This document shows, piece by piece, positions 8,380-16,687 of a stretch of 33,134 nt of DNA. The notes under the pieces were generated by a model that saw nothing but the letters and a program-made list of their open reading frames with translations, searched no databases and had not been told where the DNA came from. The stretch comes from JAGTVB01 sp964624765 (lineage in GTDB: Bacteria > Pseudomonadota > Gammaproteobacteria > HK1). Position numbers and translations under genes: made by a program. The stretch covers positions 1 through 33,134 of the forward strand of contig CAZUZO010000019.1 in assembly GCA_964624765.1 (NCBI GenBank). Reading direction: 5' to 3'. Numbering within the stretch: the first letter of the stretch is position 1; each line of letters begins with the position of its first letter.

Positions 8380-8819
8380 CAGCGGCCAGCGGCCAGCGTC
8401 ATCAGATACAGTTCGCCGGCCCCAGCCCGCTGCAGGTCGTCTGCCAGCTCCATCACCTCGAGGGTGTCTACCCCAGCGTCGACGCGCAAGTGCACCTCTT
8501 TCATCGGCTCGGCACGTAGGCGCTCGCGCGCGCGAGTGATGGCTTCGACACGGGTAGCTGGAACCCCGTCTATCGCCAGTCGCCCATCGGCGGCTAGCGT
8601 CACGATCAACAGCCCCGTCGAGCGCCCGCTTTCCTGTTCACTCTCGGGGGGGCTAACCTCGAAGGGATCCGTTCGCTCGAGTTGCCCCGCGACCATGAAG
8701 AACACCAACAGCAGAAACACGATATTGATCAGGGGCAGCACACCGTCATCTCGCGGACGGATACGCCGCCGAAACAGCATCCGTTTCACGGTCACTGCTG
8801 CGGTCCGGTCGGAACCCAT
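8379..8819 (-). CDS. exbD: ExbD/TolR-family biopolymer transport protein (second copy)
   Basis: A 146-residue ExbD-family protein with a basic N-terminus and one membrane helix (LPLINIVFLLLVFFMVAGQL). The helix lies next to the usual Asp-containing signature (PLIDVVF in ExbD), but here it reads PLINIVF, with Asn in place of the conserved proton-path Asp. The rest is a periplasmic domain ending LADDLQRAGAGELYLMTL. It overlaps the preceding exbD by 28 bp and tonB by 1 bp. The Asp-to-Asn change suggests a non-protonatable partner subunit, perhaps pairing with the other ExbD in a mixed dimer; that is inference. Confidence 0.85.
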   Translation of the reverse strand: MGSDRTAAVTVKRMLFRRRIRPRDDGVLPLINIVFLLLVFFMVAGQLERTDPFEVSPPESEQESGRSTGLLIVTLAADGRLAIDGVPATRVEAITRARERLRAEPMKEVHLRVDAGVDTLEVMELADDLQRAGAGELYLMTLAAGR

Positions 8820-9214
8820 ACCGACACGCCTGTGATACCGGACGCAGCCACCAGGTCTAGAGCAGTCACCGTGTGCTGCAGGGGGGTTCCTGGCGCCGAC
8901 TGAAGCACCACCCCTAGGGCCGGGTTCTCGGCAAGGCGATCGCGAAGCCGTGCTGTGACCGCCTCCCGGGCCAGCGACTCACCGTCGAGGGACAATTCCC
9001 CGTTGACGGCGACGGTCAGGCGTACGCTGTCCGACGGCGTACTTGTCGAACCCCCTTGGACTCGAGGGCCGATGGGAATGGCGCGCCAATCGAGGAAACT
9101 CGAGGCGAGCATAAAAAACACCAACAGAATAAATACCACGTCGATGAGCGGGGTGAGACTCACTAGCGGCCTTGGGCGGCGCTCAGGAAGCAGAGGGGCT
9201 CGAGGCGAAAGCAT
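8792..9214 (-). CDS. exbD: ExbD/TolR-family biopolymer transport protein (first copy)
   Basis: A 140-residue ExbD. It has the canonical signature LVSLTPLIDVVFILLVFFML with the essential membrane Asp, then a periplasmic domain ending in ALDLVAASGITGVSVWVP. I chose ATG at 9214, which gives a normal ExbD length with the basic N-terminus MLSPRAPLLPERRPRP. The start lies inside the exbB 3' end (32-bp overlap), and the gene runs 28 bp into the next exbD. ExbD works with ExbB at the inner membrane to energise TonB. Confidence 0.87.
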   Translation of the reverse strand: MLSPRAPLLPERRPRPLVSLTPLIDVVFILLVFFMLASSFLDWRAIPIGPRVQGGSTSTPSDSVRLTVAVNGELSLDGESLAREAVTARLRDRLAENPALGVVLQSAPGTPLQHTVTALDLVAASGITGVSVWVPTGPQQ

Positions 9215-9950
9215 GGGTAGCGCAGACACTGGGCAGGTCCGAAGACTCGCTGGCCGGGGGTGCGAAGCGCCGTAAATCGGCGGTGAAAATCTGACTGATT
9301 CCGTCTTGCAGGTCGTGCGCCAGGCGCTCCAGGACCCGTTCGAAGGCGTTGAGCACGGCCACTGCAGGGATCGCCAAGGCGAGACCAAAGGCGGTGGTGA
9401 GCAGGGCTTCCCAGATACCGCCCGAGAGCACGGAAGGGTCTACTTGGCTCCCGGCCGCTTCCATCTGCCGGAAGGCTTCGATGATGCCCAGCACGGTCCC
9501 AAACAGGCCGAGTAGCGGCGCCAGGCTGGCGATGACCTCCAGTGATCGCAGGTGGCTACGTAACACTTCCAACCGATCCACAGCCAACCGCATCGCTTCT
9601 TCTCGTATCGGCTCGGGATCGTAGCGGTCGCCCAGCCGTGCTCGCAGGGTCAGGCCGAGGATCTCGGCCAAAGGCCCCCGGGCCCCTTCCAGCACGGTGA
9701 GGGCATCGGTTACCCGACCCTGGCGGTAGAGTTCCAGTGCCCGGCGTGTCGGTCTGCGCTCACCCACTCGCGCAATTCGGAACTGATAAAGCTTGACCGT
9801 AATAAGGGCCACCGTGAACACGGACAGCGCCAACAGGATGAGTATCACCGGCCCTCCAGCATCCAGTAACGCTGCCAGGGGCTCTAGCCTAGGGTCCCAG
9901 CCGCCGGCCTGCTCCAGGCTTATGGTCTGGTTCGAGAGGTTGTTTAGCAT
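9183..9950 (-). CDS. exbB: ExbB/TolQ-family proton channel protein
   Basis: A 255-residue MotA/TolQ/ExbB protein with three helices: about 32-58 (GGPVILILLALSVFTVALIT), the family motif ASLAPLLGLFGTVLGIIEAF (about 141-160) and LLTTAFGLALAIPAVAVLNAF. The second and third helices and the GLFGTVLGII motif identify the family. It forms the proton channel with ExbD. A GGGGGAC ribosome site lies just upstream of ATG. It is the first gene of the minus-strand exb-tonB operon, and a Fur-box-like site lies about 80 bp upstream. Confidence 0.9.
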   Translation of the reverse strand: MLNNLSNQTISLEQAGGWDPRLEPLAALLDAGGPVILILLALSVFTVALITVKLYQFRIARVGERRPTRRALELYRQGRVTDALTVLEGARGPLAEILGLTLRARLGDRYDPEPIREEAMRLAVDRLEVLRSHLRSLEVIASLAPLLGLFGTVLGIIEAFRQMEAAGSQVDPSVLSGGIWEALLTTAFGLALAIPAVAVLNAFERVLERLAHDLQDGISQIFTADLRRFAPPASESSDLPSVCATHAFASSPSAS

Positions 9951-10029
9951 GAGCGTCCCCCACGGTGAATCGCGCTACGACAATAACGTGAATACGAATA
10001 AAGTGCAATTAAAGAAAACAATACAAGGT

Positions 10030-10042
10030 AATAATGGTTATC
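10030..10042 (-). promoter_or_regulatory. Putative Fur box upstream of exbB
   Basis: Read on the minus strand this is GATAACCATTATT, which matches 11 of 13 positions of the Fur consensus core GATAATCATTATC. It lies in an AT-rich stretch 80 bp upstream of the exbB start. Iron-dependent repression of a TonB system is the usual arrangement, so the context supports the call. Only a footprint or expression test would prove it. Confidence 0.5.
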
Positions 10043-10152
10043 CATAGATGCACCGTGCACTAAGTCCTAGCTGAGAGTTTTTCGCAAGCTCTAAGTTTCT
10101 CAGAAGTGAAATGGCCACTTTGACTAGCCCGACACAAGGTATTGCCAATCCG

Positions 10153-10165
10153 AATAACTATCATT
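10153..10165 (-). promoter_or_regulatory. Putative second Fur box between exbB and the receptor
   Basis: On the minus strand this reads AATGATAGTTATT, matching 11 of 13 positions of the Fur core AATGATAATCATT. It lies between the divergent exb-tonB operon and the TonB-dependent receptor, so one repressor could control both directions. The surrounding 10000-10200 stretch is markedly AT-rich compared with the genes. Confidence 0.45.
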
Positions 10166-10282
10166 AGTATTACTATCTTATGAAACGAAACAACAATTCA
10201 TAAAGTTATTGACTTGCTCTGTGCAGTATCTGGCGGTGGTCTGGCAGGCTGTGAAAGAAACCGGAGCGCGCCGCCCAGATAC

Positions 10283-10349
10283 TTAGGCGAGGAGCGAGCG
10301 TCGCCCAACACCGCTATCGGGTCGCGCAGCAGGTTTTCATGAGCTCGGA
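10283..10349 (+). mobile_element. Fragment of repeat family A upstream of the receptor
   Basis: The right half of the family A element. It shares the core GGCGAGGAGCGAGC, then CCGCTATCGGGTCGCGCAGC and a decayed right terminus (AGGTTTTCATGAGCTC). The left half and a clear target duplication are missing. It lies between the Fur-like sites and the ribosome site of the receptor gene, so it is part of that gene's leader. Confidence 0.6.
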
Positions 10350-10393
10350 GGCGCATTGAGCACCTCGTGCACCACATTTGGAGGCTTACAAGC

Positions 10394-12655
10394 ATGCATA
10401 AATCCGGCAATTGTTATTACTCCCTCGCTTGGTGGGCGGGTCTGATATGTAGCAGCCCGCTGGCTGTGGCCACACCGCCTGGCAGCGGTCCTGCGATCCT
10501 CGACCAGGTCAAGGTGGTGGGTAGCAGCGAGACGGCGGAAGGGCTGCCGGGTTCGGCCCACTACGTGAGCGAAGAGATGATCCGCTCCCAGAGCTACGAC
10601 GACGTCAACCGGGTGTTGCGCCGGGTGCCGGGGGTCTACCTGCGCGAGGAGGACGGCTTTGGGCTGTTTCCGAACATCAGCCTGCGAGGGGTGGATACCA
10701 CGCGCTCGGCCAAGGTCACCTTGATGGAGGATAGCGTGTTGGCGGCTCCGGCTCCCTATGCCGCTCCGGCAGCGTATTACTCACCGACAGCTGGCCGCAT
10801 GAGCGGTCTGGAGGTGCTGAAAGGTACCAGCCAAATCAAGTATGGACCTCACACCACCGGCGGCGTCATCAACTATCTGTCCACGCCCATACCGTCGCGG
10901 CAGCGTATCTACCTGAAGGCACTGTACGGCGAACAGAACGAGGTCCGTCTGCACGCTTTCGGCGGTGACACGCTGGACACCCCCGTCGGGCGCGTGGGGT
11001 ACTTGGTGGAGGGCTACTTCCGGCGTAGCGATGGGTTCAAGACCATCGATCTCACCCCAGATTTCCGCGACGGCGATGACACCGGATTCCATAACACCGA
11101 ACCGATGCTCAAGCTATCCTGGGAGCCGCTGACCTCGATGTACCAGCGCCTGGAGTTCAAGTACGGGTTTACCGATAGGGACGCCGATGAGACTTATCTG
11201 GGCCTATCCGACGGCGACTTCCGGGCCGATCCCTTCCGGCGTTACGCCGCTTCGCGTTTCGACAACATTGAAACCGAGCAGCACCGTACCTATCTGCGCT
11301 ACTTTCTGGCGCCCACCGATAACCTGGATCTCATCACGACCGCTTACTACAACACCTTCTCCCGAGCCTGGTACAAGCTCAACGACCTACGCAACGTGCC
11401 CGGTATTGGTAATATGAGTCTGTCCGCAGCCCTGGCGGGGGCGGGCGCCGGTGCCGGTCTGGCCTGCCTGAAAGGGGAGGCCGCCTGCGATCTACGGGTA
11501 CGCAACAACAACCGCGACTATTACGCTCAGGGGTTGGAACAAGTCGGCAATGTGCGTTTTGCCACCGGCGCATTGACCCACGAAGTGAACGCTGGCATTC
11601 GTTATCACGAGGACCGGGAGGAACGCTTCCAGAACGACGATATGTTCAACCAGGCGGCGAACGGGACGGTCACGGATTTTACCCCCGGTGCCCCAGGTTC
11701 CCAGGCCAACAGGGTCGACGAAGTCAAGGCCCTGGCGGTCTTCGTTCAGGACCAGATTCGCCTCGGCCGCTGGGAATGGGTCCCTGGTGTGCGCTTCGAA
11801 AACCTGGATTTTGAGCGCCGCGACCGAACCTCCGGCATCACGACCAAGGGTGACTCCCTGGGCGTGTGGGGAGGTGGACTCGGCGTGGTCTATGACGCAA
11901 GCCCGACCTGGAAGCTGTTTGGCGGGGTGCACCGCGGCTTCTCGCCGCCCAGCGTGGGAGGACGCCTCAACGGGCTTCGGGAAGAAACGAGCCTCGGCTT
12001 TGAGCTAGGCGCCCGCTACCGCGCTCCCGGTGGCACTCTGGCCGCCGAGTTGGTGGGCTTCCACACCGATTTTGACGATCTGATCGTAGTCAGCAACATC
12101 GGTGGCACGGGCACTGGCACGGACGAGAACTTCGGTGAAGTGCGTTCCTACGGTGCCGAGTTCTCGTTAAATTACGATGCCGGCATCGCCAACGGCTGGG
12201 CAATGCGCAATCCCTACTTCCTAACGCTGACTTACACCAACGCCGAACAGCGCAGCGACGCTCGCTCTACCGATGCCGAATCCATCTTCAGTTTCGGCGA
12301 GAAGGGCAACAAGGTGCCTTATATTCCAGAATGGCAGCTGAGCGCTGGGGTCGGCATCGAGTCCACCAACTGGGGCCTCGATGCCTTGCTCAGCTACGTT
12401 GACGCGACCTTCACCAGCGCCAGCAATACCCGCGACCAGGTGAACGGCAACGGAAACCCCGATGCCCGCTTCGGCACGACCGACGACTATTGGGTGGTGG
12501 ACTTCAGTGGCTATTACCGCTTGACCAAGAAGGCTAAGATGTTGGCGGGGGTCCACAACCTATTCGATGAGCAATATCTGGTATCCCGTCAACCCCACGG
12601 CCCACGGCCAGGCCAGGCCCGGTTCGCCTACCTCGCGGTCGAGTTCGACTTTTGA
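10394..12655 (+). CDS. TonB-dependent outer-membrane receptor, FecA-like
   Basis: About 753 residues. I chose ATG 10394, eight bases after a GGAGG ribosome site (10380-10384), over the upstream in-frame ATG 10367. It has a signal peptide (LAWWAGLICSSPLAVA), a plug domain (VLRRVPGVYLREEDGFGLFPN, then SLRGVDTTRSAKVTLMEDSV and GGVINYLSTP) and a long beta-barrel. The barrel ends in the canonical ARFAYLAVEFDF with a terminal Phe. The plug and barrel resemble FecA-type ferric-citrate receptors, but the substrate cannot be read from sequence. Fur-like sites and the divergent exb-tonB operon point to iron-siderophore uptake. Confidence 0.88.
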   Translation: MHKSGNCYYSLAWWAGLICSSPLAVATPPGSGPAILDQVKVVGSSETAEGLPGSAHYVSEEMIRSQSYDDVNRVLRRVPGVYLREEDGFGLFPNISLRGVDTTRSAKVTLMEDSVLAAPAPYAAPAAYYSPTAGRMSGLEVLKGTSQIKYGPHTTGGVINYLSTPIPSRQRIYLKALYGEQNEVRLHAFGGDTLDTPVGRVGYLVEGYFRRSDGFKTIDLTPDFRDGDDTGFHNTEPMLKLSWEPLTSMYQRLEFKYGFTDRDADETYLGLSDGDFRADPFRRYAASRFDNIETEQHRTYLRYFLAPTDNLDLITTAYYNTFSRAWYKLNDLRNVPGIGNMSLSAALAGAGAGAGLACLKGEAACDLRVRNNNRDYYAQGLEQVGNVRFATGALTHEVNAGIRYHEDREERFQNDDMFNQAANGTVTDFTPGAPGSQANRVDEVKALAVFVQDQIRLGRWEWVPGVRFENLDFERRDRTSGITTKGDSLGVWGGGLGVVYDASPTWKLFGGVHRGFSPPSVGGRLNGLREETSLGFELGARYRAPGGTLAAELVGFHTDFDDLIVVSNIGGTGTGTDENFGEVRSYGAEFSLNYDAGIANGWAMRNPYFLTLTYTNAEQRSDARSTDAESIFSFGEKGNKVPYIPEWQLSAGVGIESTNWGLDALLSYVDATFTSASNTRDQVNGNGNPDARFGTTDDYWVVDFSGYYRLTKKAKMLAGVHNLFDEQYLVSRQPHGPRPGQARFAYLAVEFDF

Positions 12656-12771
12656 CGCGCTGATGCGCCGCCATCCGCGTGTCGGCGGGCCGCGGCGCGG
12701 TGTCGCCGCTGCTTGCCTCTCTTGGCCCCACGGCCAGTCATGTTAAAATAAAAAATAAGTCGATGTCCTGA

Positions 12772-12912
12772 GAGGTTGTGAAAAAACCGTCGCGAGCGGG
12801 CCGAGAGCCAGGCGGACGGAGCGCAGCGACGAGACATATCAGATCGATAGGCGAGGAGCGAGCACCGCCCAACGCCGCTATCGGGTCGTGTAGCAGGTTT
12901 TTTCACAACCTC
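12772..12912 (+). mobile_element. MITE, repeat family A, copy 2 (reference copy)
   Basis: The best-preserved copy: 141 bp with perfect 17-bp inverted ends GAGGTTGTGAAAAAACC and GGTTTTTTCACAACCTC. TGA flanks both sides (12769-12771 and 12913-12915). It fills most of the 363-bp gap between the receptor and the P-type ATPase; an AT-rich stretch precedes it and nothing else is recognisable in the gap. It has no open frame for a transposase. Confidence 0.85.
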
Positions 12913-13018
12913 TGAGAAAAAGGCGCGCGGCTGCACCAGGGAAATTGCCGGGGTGGGAGCCTAACCCCCAGGGAGCGATCGGCAGCTAGCACGCCGCGAA
13001 CGGGCTCCAAAGAAACCA

Positions 13019-15739
13019 ATGAAGAATAACGATCCTTGCACGACCCTGGCGCAGCTTCCAACCCGCGATTGGCAGGCTGAGGAGGCCGAGGAGGCGCTGG
13101 CAGCGTTTGCCAGCGACGCCCACTCCGGACTGGCGTACGCCGAAGCGCAGGCACGGCTCGAGCGGTTCGGCTCCAATAGTTTGCCGGAGCCTAAGCGCCG
13201 CGGCCCCTGGATGCGCTTCGCCCTGCAATTCCACAATCCACTGATCTATGTCCTGCTGGTGGCGGGGGTCATTACCTTCGCCCTGGGAGATTACGTCGAT
13301 TCCGGAGTCATCTTCGGGGTGGTGGTGATCAACGCCCTCATCGGTTTCGTGCAGGAGGGTAAGGCGGAAAAAGCGCTTGAGGCTGTGCGCTCGATGCTGG
13401 CGACCGAGGCGACAGTGCTGCGCGACGGCGAGCGGCACGAGATCGATGCTGCCATGCTGGTTCCGGGCGATATCGTGTGGCTCGAATCCGGCGACCGGGT
13501 TCCGGCGGATTTGCGCCTCGTTAAAGTGAAAAACCTGCGTGTCGTAGAAGCGGCGCTCACCGGCGAATCGGTGCCTGTGGAAAAAAGCACGGTCCCAGTG
13601 GCTGCCGATGCGAGCATCGGCGACCGCACCTCGATGGCCTATTCCGGAACGCTGGTGGCTTTCGGCCAGGCCAAGGGGTTGGTGGTCGGTACCGGCAAGC
13701 GAACGGAGATCGGCCGTATCGGGACACTGGTGGGCGAGGTGCAATCGCTCGCCACCCCCCTCACGCGTCGGCTGGATCAGTTCGCGCGCCAGATCACGGG
13801 GTTTATTCTCGTGCTGGGCCTGTTCACGTTTCTCTATGGCTATCTCGTCGTCGAGATGACCACCCTGGACATCTTTCTGGCCGTCGTGGGCCTGGCGGTG
13901 GCGGCGATTCCCGAGGGGCTGCCGGCCATCGTGACCATCGTGTTGGCCATCGGTACCCGCATCATGGCGCACAACCGTGCCATCGTGCGGCGGTTACCGG
14001 CGGTGGAAACGCTGGGATCGGTGACGGTCATCTGTTCGGATAAGACGGGGACGCTTACCCGCAACGAGATGACGGCGGTGCGCGTCATGCTGCCCGCCGA
14101 TGAGTTGGCGGTCAGTGGCGTCGGCTACGCGCCGGAGGGTGGTTTCCATCGCCACGGCGAGACCATTGAATCGGCACAGGAAACGCTGCTGCAGGCGCTC
14201 GCCCGATGCGCCTTGCTCTGCAACGATGCCGAGCTCAAGCACGATGAGGCTCTCGGCTGGCAATTGGTGGGCGATCCCACCGAAGGTGCACTGCTGAGCC
14301 TCGCCCGCAAGGCGGGTCTAGAACCGGCTGACATGCGCTCGCGCTTCCCACGGATGGATGAGATCCCGTTCGAGTCCGAGCACCGTTTCATGGCAACCCT
14401 GCATCATGACCATTCAGGCAACGTGTTTGTGCTCCTGAAGGGAGCGCCGGAGCGCGTGCTGGATCTGTGCGTGGGCGATGGCACGGGGCAGCCCCTCGAT
14501 CGCTCAGCCTGGAAAGCGCGCATGGAGTCGGCGGCGCAGGCCGGCGAGCGCGTGCTGGCCCTGGCGCAGTGTCAGATGCCAGCGGGTACGACGGCGCTGG
14601 ACCTGGCCGACATCACCGTGTGCTTCGAACTGTTAGGTCTGGTGGGTATCATCGATCCGCCACGCGAGGAGGCCATCGCCGCCGTTGCCGAGTGTCAGCA
14701 GGCGGGGGTGCGGGTGAAGATGGTCACCGGAGATCATGCCATCACCGCCGCGGCCATCGGCCATCAACTGGGGCTAGCGACCGATCGCACCCTCAGCGGA
14801 GAGGTCATCGAAACCCTCGACGAGGCGGCACTGCGGCAACGCAGCAACGATACCGACGTCATCGCTCGCGCCAGCCCCGAACACAAGCTGAGGTTGGTGG
14901 CGGCGCTGCAGGCCGAGGGTCATCTGGTAGCGATGACCGGTGATGGCGTCAACGATGCACCAGCCCTCAAGGCCGCCGATATCGGTGTGGCCATGGGCCA
15001 AAAAGGCACCGATGCCGCTCGCGAAGCGGCCGATCTCGTGCTCACCGACGACAACTTTGCCACCATTGCCCGCGCCGTGCGCGAGGGCCGGGTGGTGTTC
15101 GACAATATCAAGAAGTCGCTGCTGTTTATCCTACCCACTAACGGTGGTCAGGCCGGCGTGATCCTTCTGGCGGTATTCGCCGGCTTGGCGTTACCGGTGA
15201 CGGCCGCCCAGATCCTGTGGGTCAATATGGTCACCGCGGTGACCCTAGCTCTGGCGCTCGCCTTCGAACCGGGTGAGCCGGGCGTCATGCGCCAACCCCC
15301 GCGCTCGCCTCGAGAGCGCCTCATCACGCGCGCGCTCGGCATGCGCATCCTCTACGTCAGTCTGCTGATGATCGCCGTCACCTTCGCCGTGTTCGAGTGG
15401 GAGCTGGCGCGCGGCAATAGCATCGAGACGGCCCGCACCGCCGCCGTCAACATGCTGGCCATGGCGGAGCTGCTCTATCTTTTCCACGCTCGGCACTTCA
15501 CCGCCTCCGCCTTCAGTCGCGAAACGATCACCGGCAACCCGGTGGCTCTGTGGGTAGGTTTGCTGCTGGTCATTTTCCAACTGCTCTTCACCTATGCCCC
15601 GCCGATGCAGCAGCTTTTCCACAGTGCGCCGCTGGATGCGCTGTCCTGGAGTGTGATCTTGACCCTGGCGGTGGTGAAGTTCCTGGCTGTGGAGGCTGAA
15701 AAAGCCGTGTGGCGTGTGTGCAAGGTACAGCGGATGTGA
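13019..15739 (+). CDS. P-type cation-transporting ATPase (P2 type)
   Basis: A 906-residue pump with an N-terminal cation-ATPase domain, the actuator loop (LTGESVPVEKS) and the PEGLPA motif in TM4 (VVGLAVAAIPEGLPAIV). The phosphorylation motif CSDKTGTLTRNEM has Asp341, and the hinge motif is TGDGVNDAPALKAADIGVAMG. It belongs to the P2 Ca2+/Na+/K+-type family. In TM6 the segment reads LWVNMVTAVTLALALAFEP; the Asp usual in Ca2+ pumps after NxxT is Ala, so Ca2+ specificity is doubtful. The start ATG 13019 has only a weak ribosome site. A fluoride-type riboswitch and crcB follow immediately. Confidence 0.9.
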   Translation: MKNNDPCTTLAQLPTRDWQAEEAEEALAAFASDAHSGLAYAEAQARLERFGSNSLPEPKRRGPWMRFALQFHNPLIYVLLVAGVITFALGDYVDSGVIFGVVVINALIGFVQEGKAEKALEAVRSMLATEATVLRDGERHEIDAAMLVPGDIVWLESGDRVPADLRLVKVKNLRVVEAALTGESVPVEKSTVPVAADASIGDRTSMAYSGTLVAFGQAKGLVVGTGKRTEIGRIGTLVGEVQSLATPLTRRLDQFARQITGFILVLGLFTFLYGYLVVEMTTLDIFLAVVGLAVAAIPEGLPAIVTIVLAIGTRIMAHNRAIVRRLPAVETLGSVTVICSDKTGTLTRNEMTAVRVMLPADELAVSGVGYAPEGGFHRHGETIESAQETLLQALARCALLCNDAELKHDEALGWQLVGDPTEGALLSLARKAGLEPADMRSRFPRMDEIPFESEHRFMATLHHDHSGNVFVLLKGAPERVLDLCVGDGTGQPLDRSAWKARMESAAQAGERVLALAQCQMPAGTTALDLADITVCFELLGLVGIIDPPREEAIAAVAECQQAGVRVKMVTGDHAITAAAIGHQLGLATDRTLSGEVIETLDEAALRQRSNDTDVIARASPEHKLRLVAALQAEGHLVAMTGDGVNDAPALKAADIGVAMGQKGTDAAREAADLVLTDDNFATIARAVREGRVVFDNIKKSLLFILPTNGGQAGVILLAVFAGLALPVTAAQILWVNMVTAVTLALALAFEPGEPGVMRQPPRSPRERLITRALGMRILYVSLLMIAVTFAVFEWELARGNSIETARTAAVNMLAMAELLYLFHARHFTASAFSRETITGNPVALWVGLLLVIFQLLFTYAPPMQQLFHSAPLDALSWSVILTLAVVKFLAVEAEKAVWRVCKVQRM

Positions 15740-15775
15740 CGGCTCCGGGGAACCGTGGAATCATGTCCTACCCAA

Positions 15776-15830
15776 GGAGATGACATGCCTCCTCATGACC
15801 GCCGGCGTTCATCCGGCTGATGAGCCCCCC
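15776..15830 (+). ncRNA. Fluoride riboswitch (crcB motif)
   Basis: The folding pattern of the crcB motif is present. A GGAG/CTCC stem (15776-15779 with 15789-15792) encloses the ATGACATGC loop. This is followed by a GACC linker, a perfect 5-bp stem GCCGG/CCGGC (15801-15805 with 15813-15817) and the conserved TGATGAGCCC tail. The layout matches the well-studied Pseudomonas syringae fluoride aptamer. It lies 78 bp upstream of crcB, so fluoride most likely induces crcB and the DUF190 gene. Confidence 0.85.
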
Positions 15831-15908
15831 CCCTCACCCAGTATGGGCGGTGTAGGCGCGTGCTTGCTCTGTCCGTGAGGTGCGATTGCTCTGGGTAAGG
15901 ACCGAGGC

Positions 15909-16295
15909 ATGTGGCGATCGGTTGTCCCCATCGTTTTCGGCGCTGCGCTGGGCGCCCTGTTGCGCTGGTGGTTGGGTCTTAGGCTCAACCCCGTTTTCCC
16001 GACCATCCCTTTTGGCACCCTGGCTGCCAATCTGCTGGGGGGCTATGTCGTCGGTGTGGCCATCGCTTTTTTCAGTGCCTTGCCCGGCCTGGCGCCCGAG
16101 TGGCGCCTGCTGGTGATCACCGGTTTTTGCGGCGGGCTGACCACGTTTTCCACCTTTTCTGGCGAGATCGCCGTGTTGCTCCAGCAAGGCCGGCCTTCCT
16201 GGGCGATGGCTGCCGTGGCGCTTCATGTGCTGGGATCAGTGCTGATGACGTTTGCCGGTATCGCCACCGTCGCCTGGATAAGAATGGGCCTGTGA
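15909..16295 (+). CDS. crcB: Fluoride ion channel/exporter CrcB (Fluc)
   Basis: A 128-residue four-helix protein of the CrcB/Fluc family. Family marks are the N-terminal GALLRWWLGLRLN and PFGTLAANLLGGYVVG (with its conserved Asn) and the central GFCGGLTTFSTFSGE motif that lines the fluoride pore. The protein works as a dimer that exports F- and protects the cell from fluoride. A TAAGGACC stretch serves as the ribosome site. A fluoride riboswitch lies upstream and a DUF190 gene downstream. Confidence 0.93.
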   Translation: MWRSVVPIVFGAALGALLRWWLGLRLNPVFPTIPFGTLAANLLGGYVVGVAIAFFSALPGLAPEWRLLVITGFCGGLTTFSTFSGEIAVLLQQGRPSWAMAAVALHVLGSVLMTFAGIATVAWIRMGL

Positions 16296-16345
16296 GGGAG
16301 GTGCGGGGGTATGCCGGACCAACCTAACTGTCGCGAGGACGCCCT

Positions 16346-16687
16346 ATGGAAGGCTCATTTCTTCGGTTCTACCTGCACGAGAACCAGCGTTGTCACGGCC
16401 GCTTGGCCTGGGAATGGTTGTTGGAGCAGGCCAACAAGCTGGGCATCCGCGGTGGGTCGGCGTTTCGAGCGATAGCCGGCTTCGGCTGCCACCACCAGCT
16501 GCACGCTGCCCACTTCTTCGAACTCGCCGGAAACCTGCCTGTGGAGGTGGAATTCATCGTTAGCGAGGAGGAATCGCGCCAGCTGCTAGAATTGCTGCGG
16601 CGCGAGAAACTGGAGGTCTTCTACGCCCATATCCCGGCCCATTTCGGAGTATTGAACCCGGAGTCGGAGGAACTCGCTCCTAGATAG
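16346..16687 (+). CDS. DUF190 family protein, CrcB companion
   Basis: A 113-residue DUF190 protein. Typical patterns are GSFLRFYLHENQRCHGRLAW, the RGGSAFRAIAGFGCHHQLH block and VEVEFIVSEEESRQLLELL. DUF190 proteins resemble PII-like folds and are often encoded beside crcB, where they are thought to take part in fluoride response; the exact role is not settled. It lies 50 bp after crcB, so a two-gene operon behind the fluoride riboswitch is likely. Its last codons overlap a relic of an opposite-strand gene. Confidence 0.88.
   Translation: MEGSFLRFYLHENQRCHGRLAWEWLLEQANKLGIRGGSAFRAIAGFGCHHQLHAAHFFELAGNLPVEVEFIVSEEESRQLLELLRREKLEVFYAHIPAHFGVLNPESEELAPR

Noticed and set aside
7890..8380. Plus-strand frames across tonB rich in Arg and Gly
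   Set aside because: They are the complement of the Pro/Glu-rich TonB linker and show no independent signal.
10071..10096. Inverted-repeat-like end GAGAGTTTTTCGCAAGCTCT resembling a family A terminus
   Set aside because: Too short and diverged to separate from chance, and no matching left end was found.
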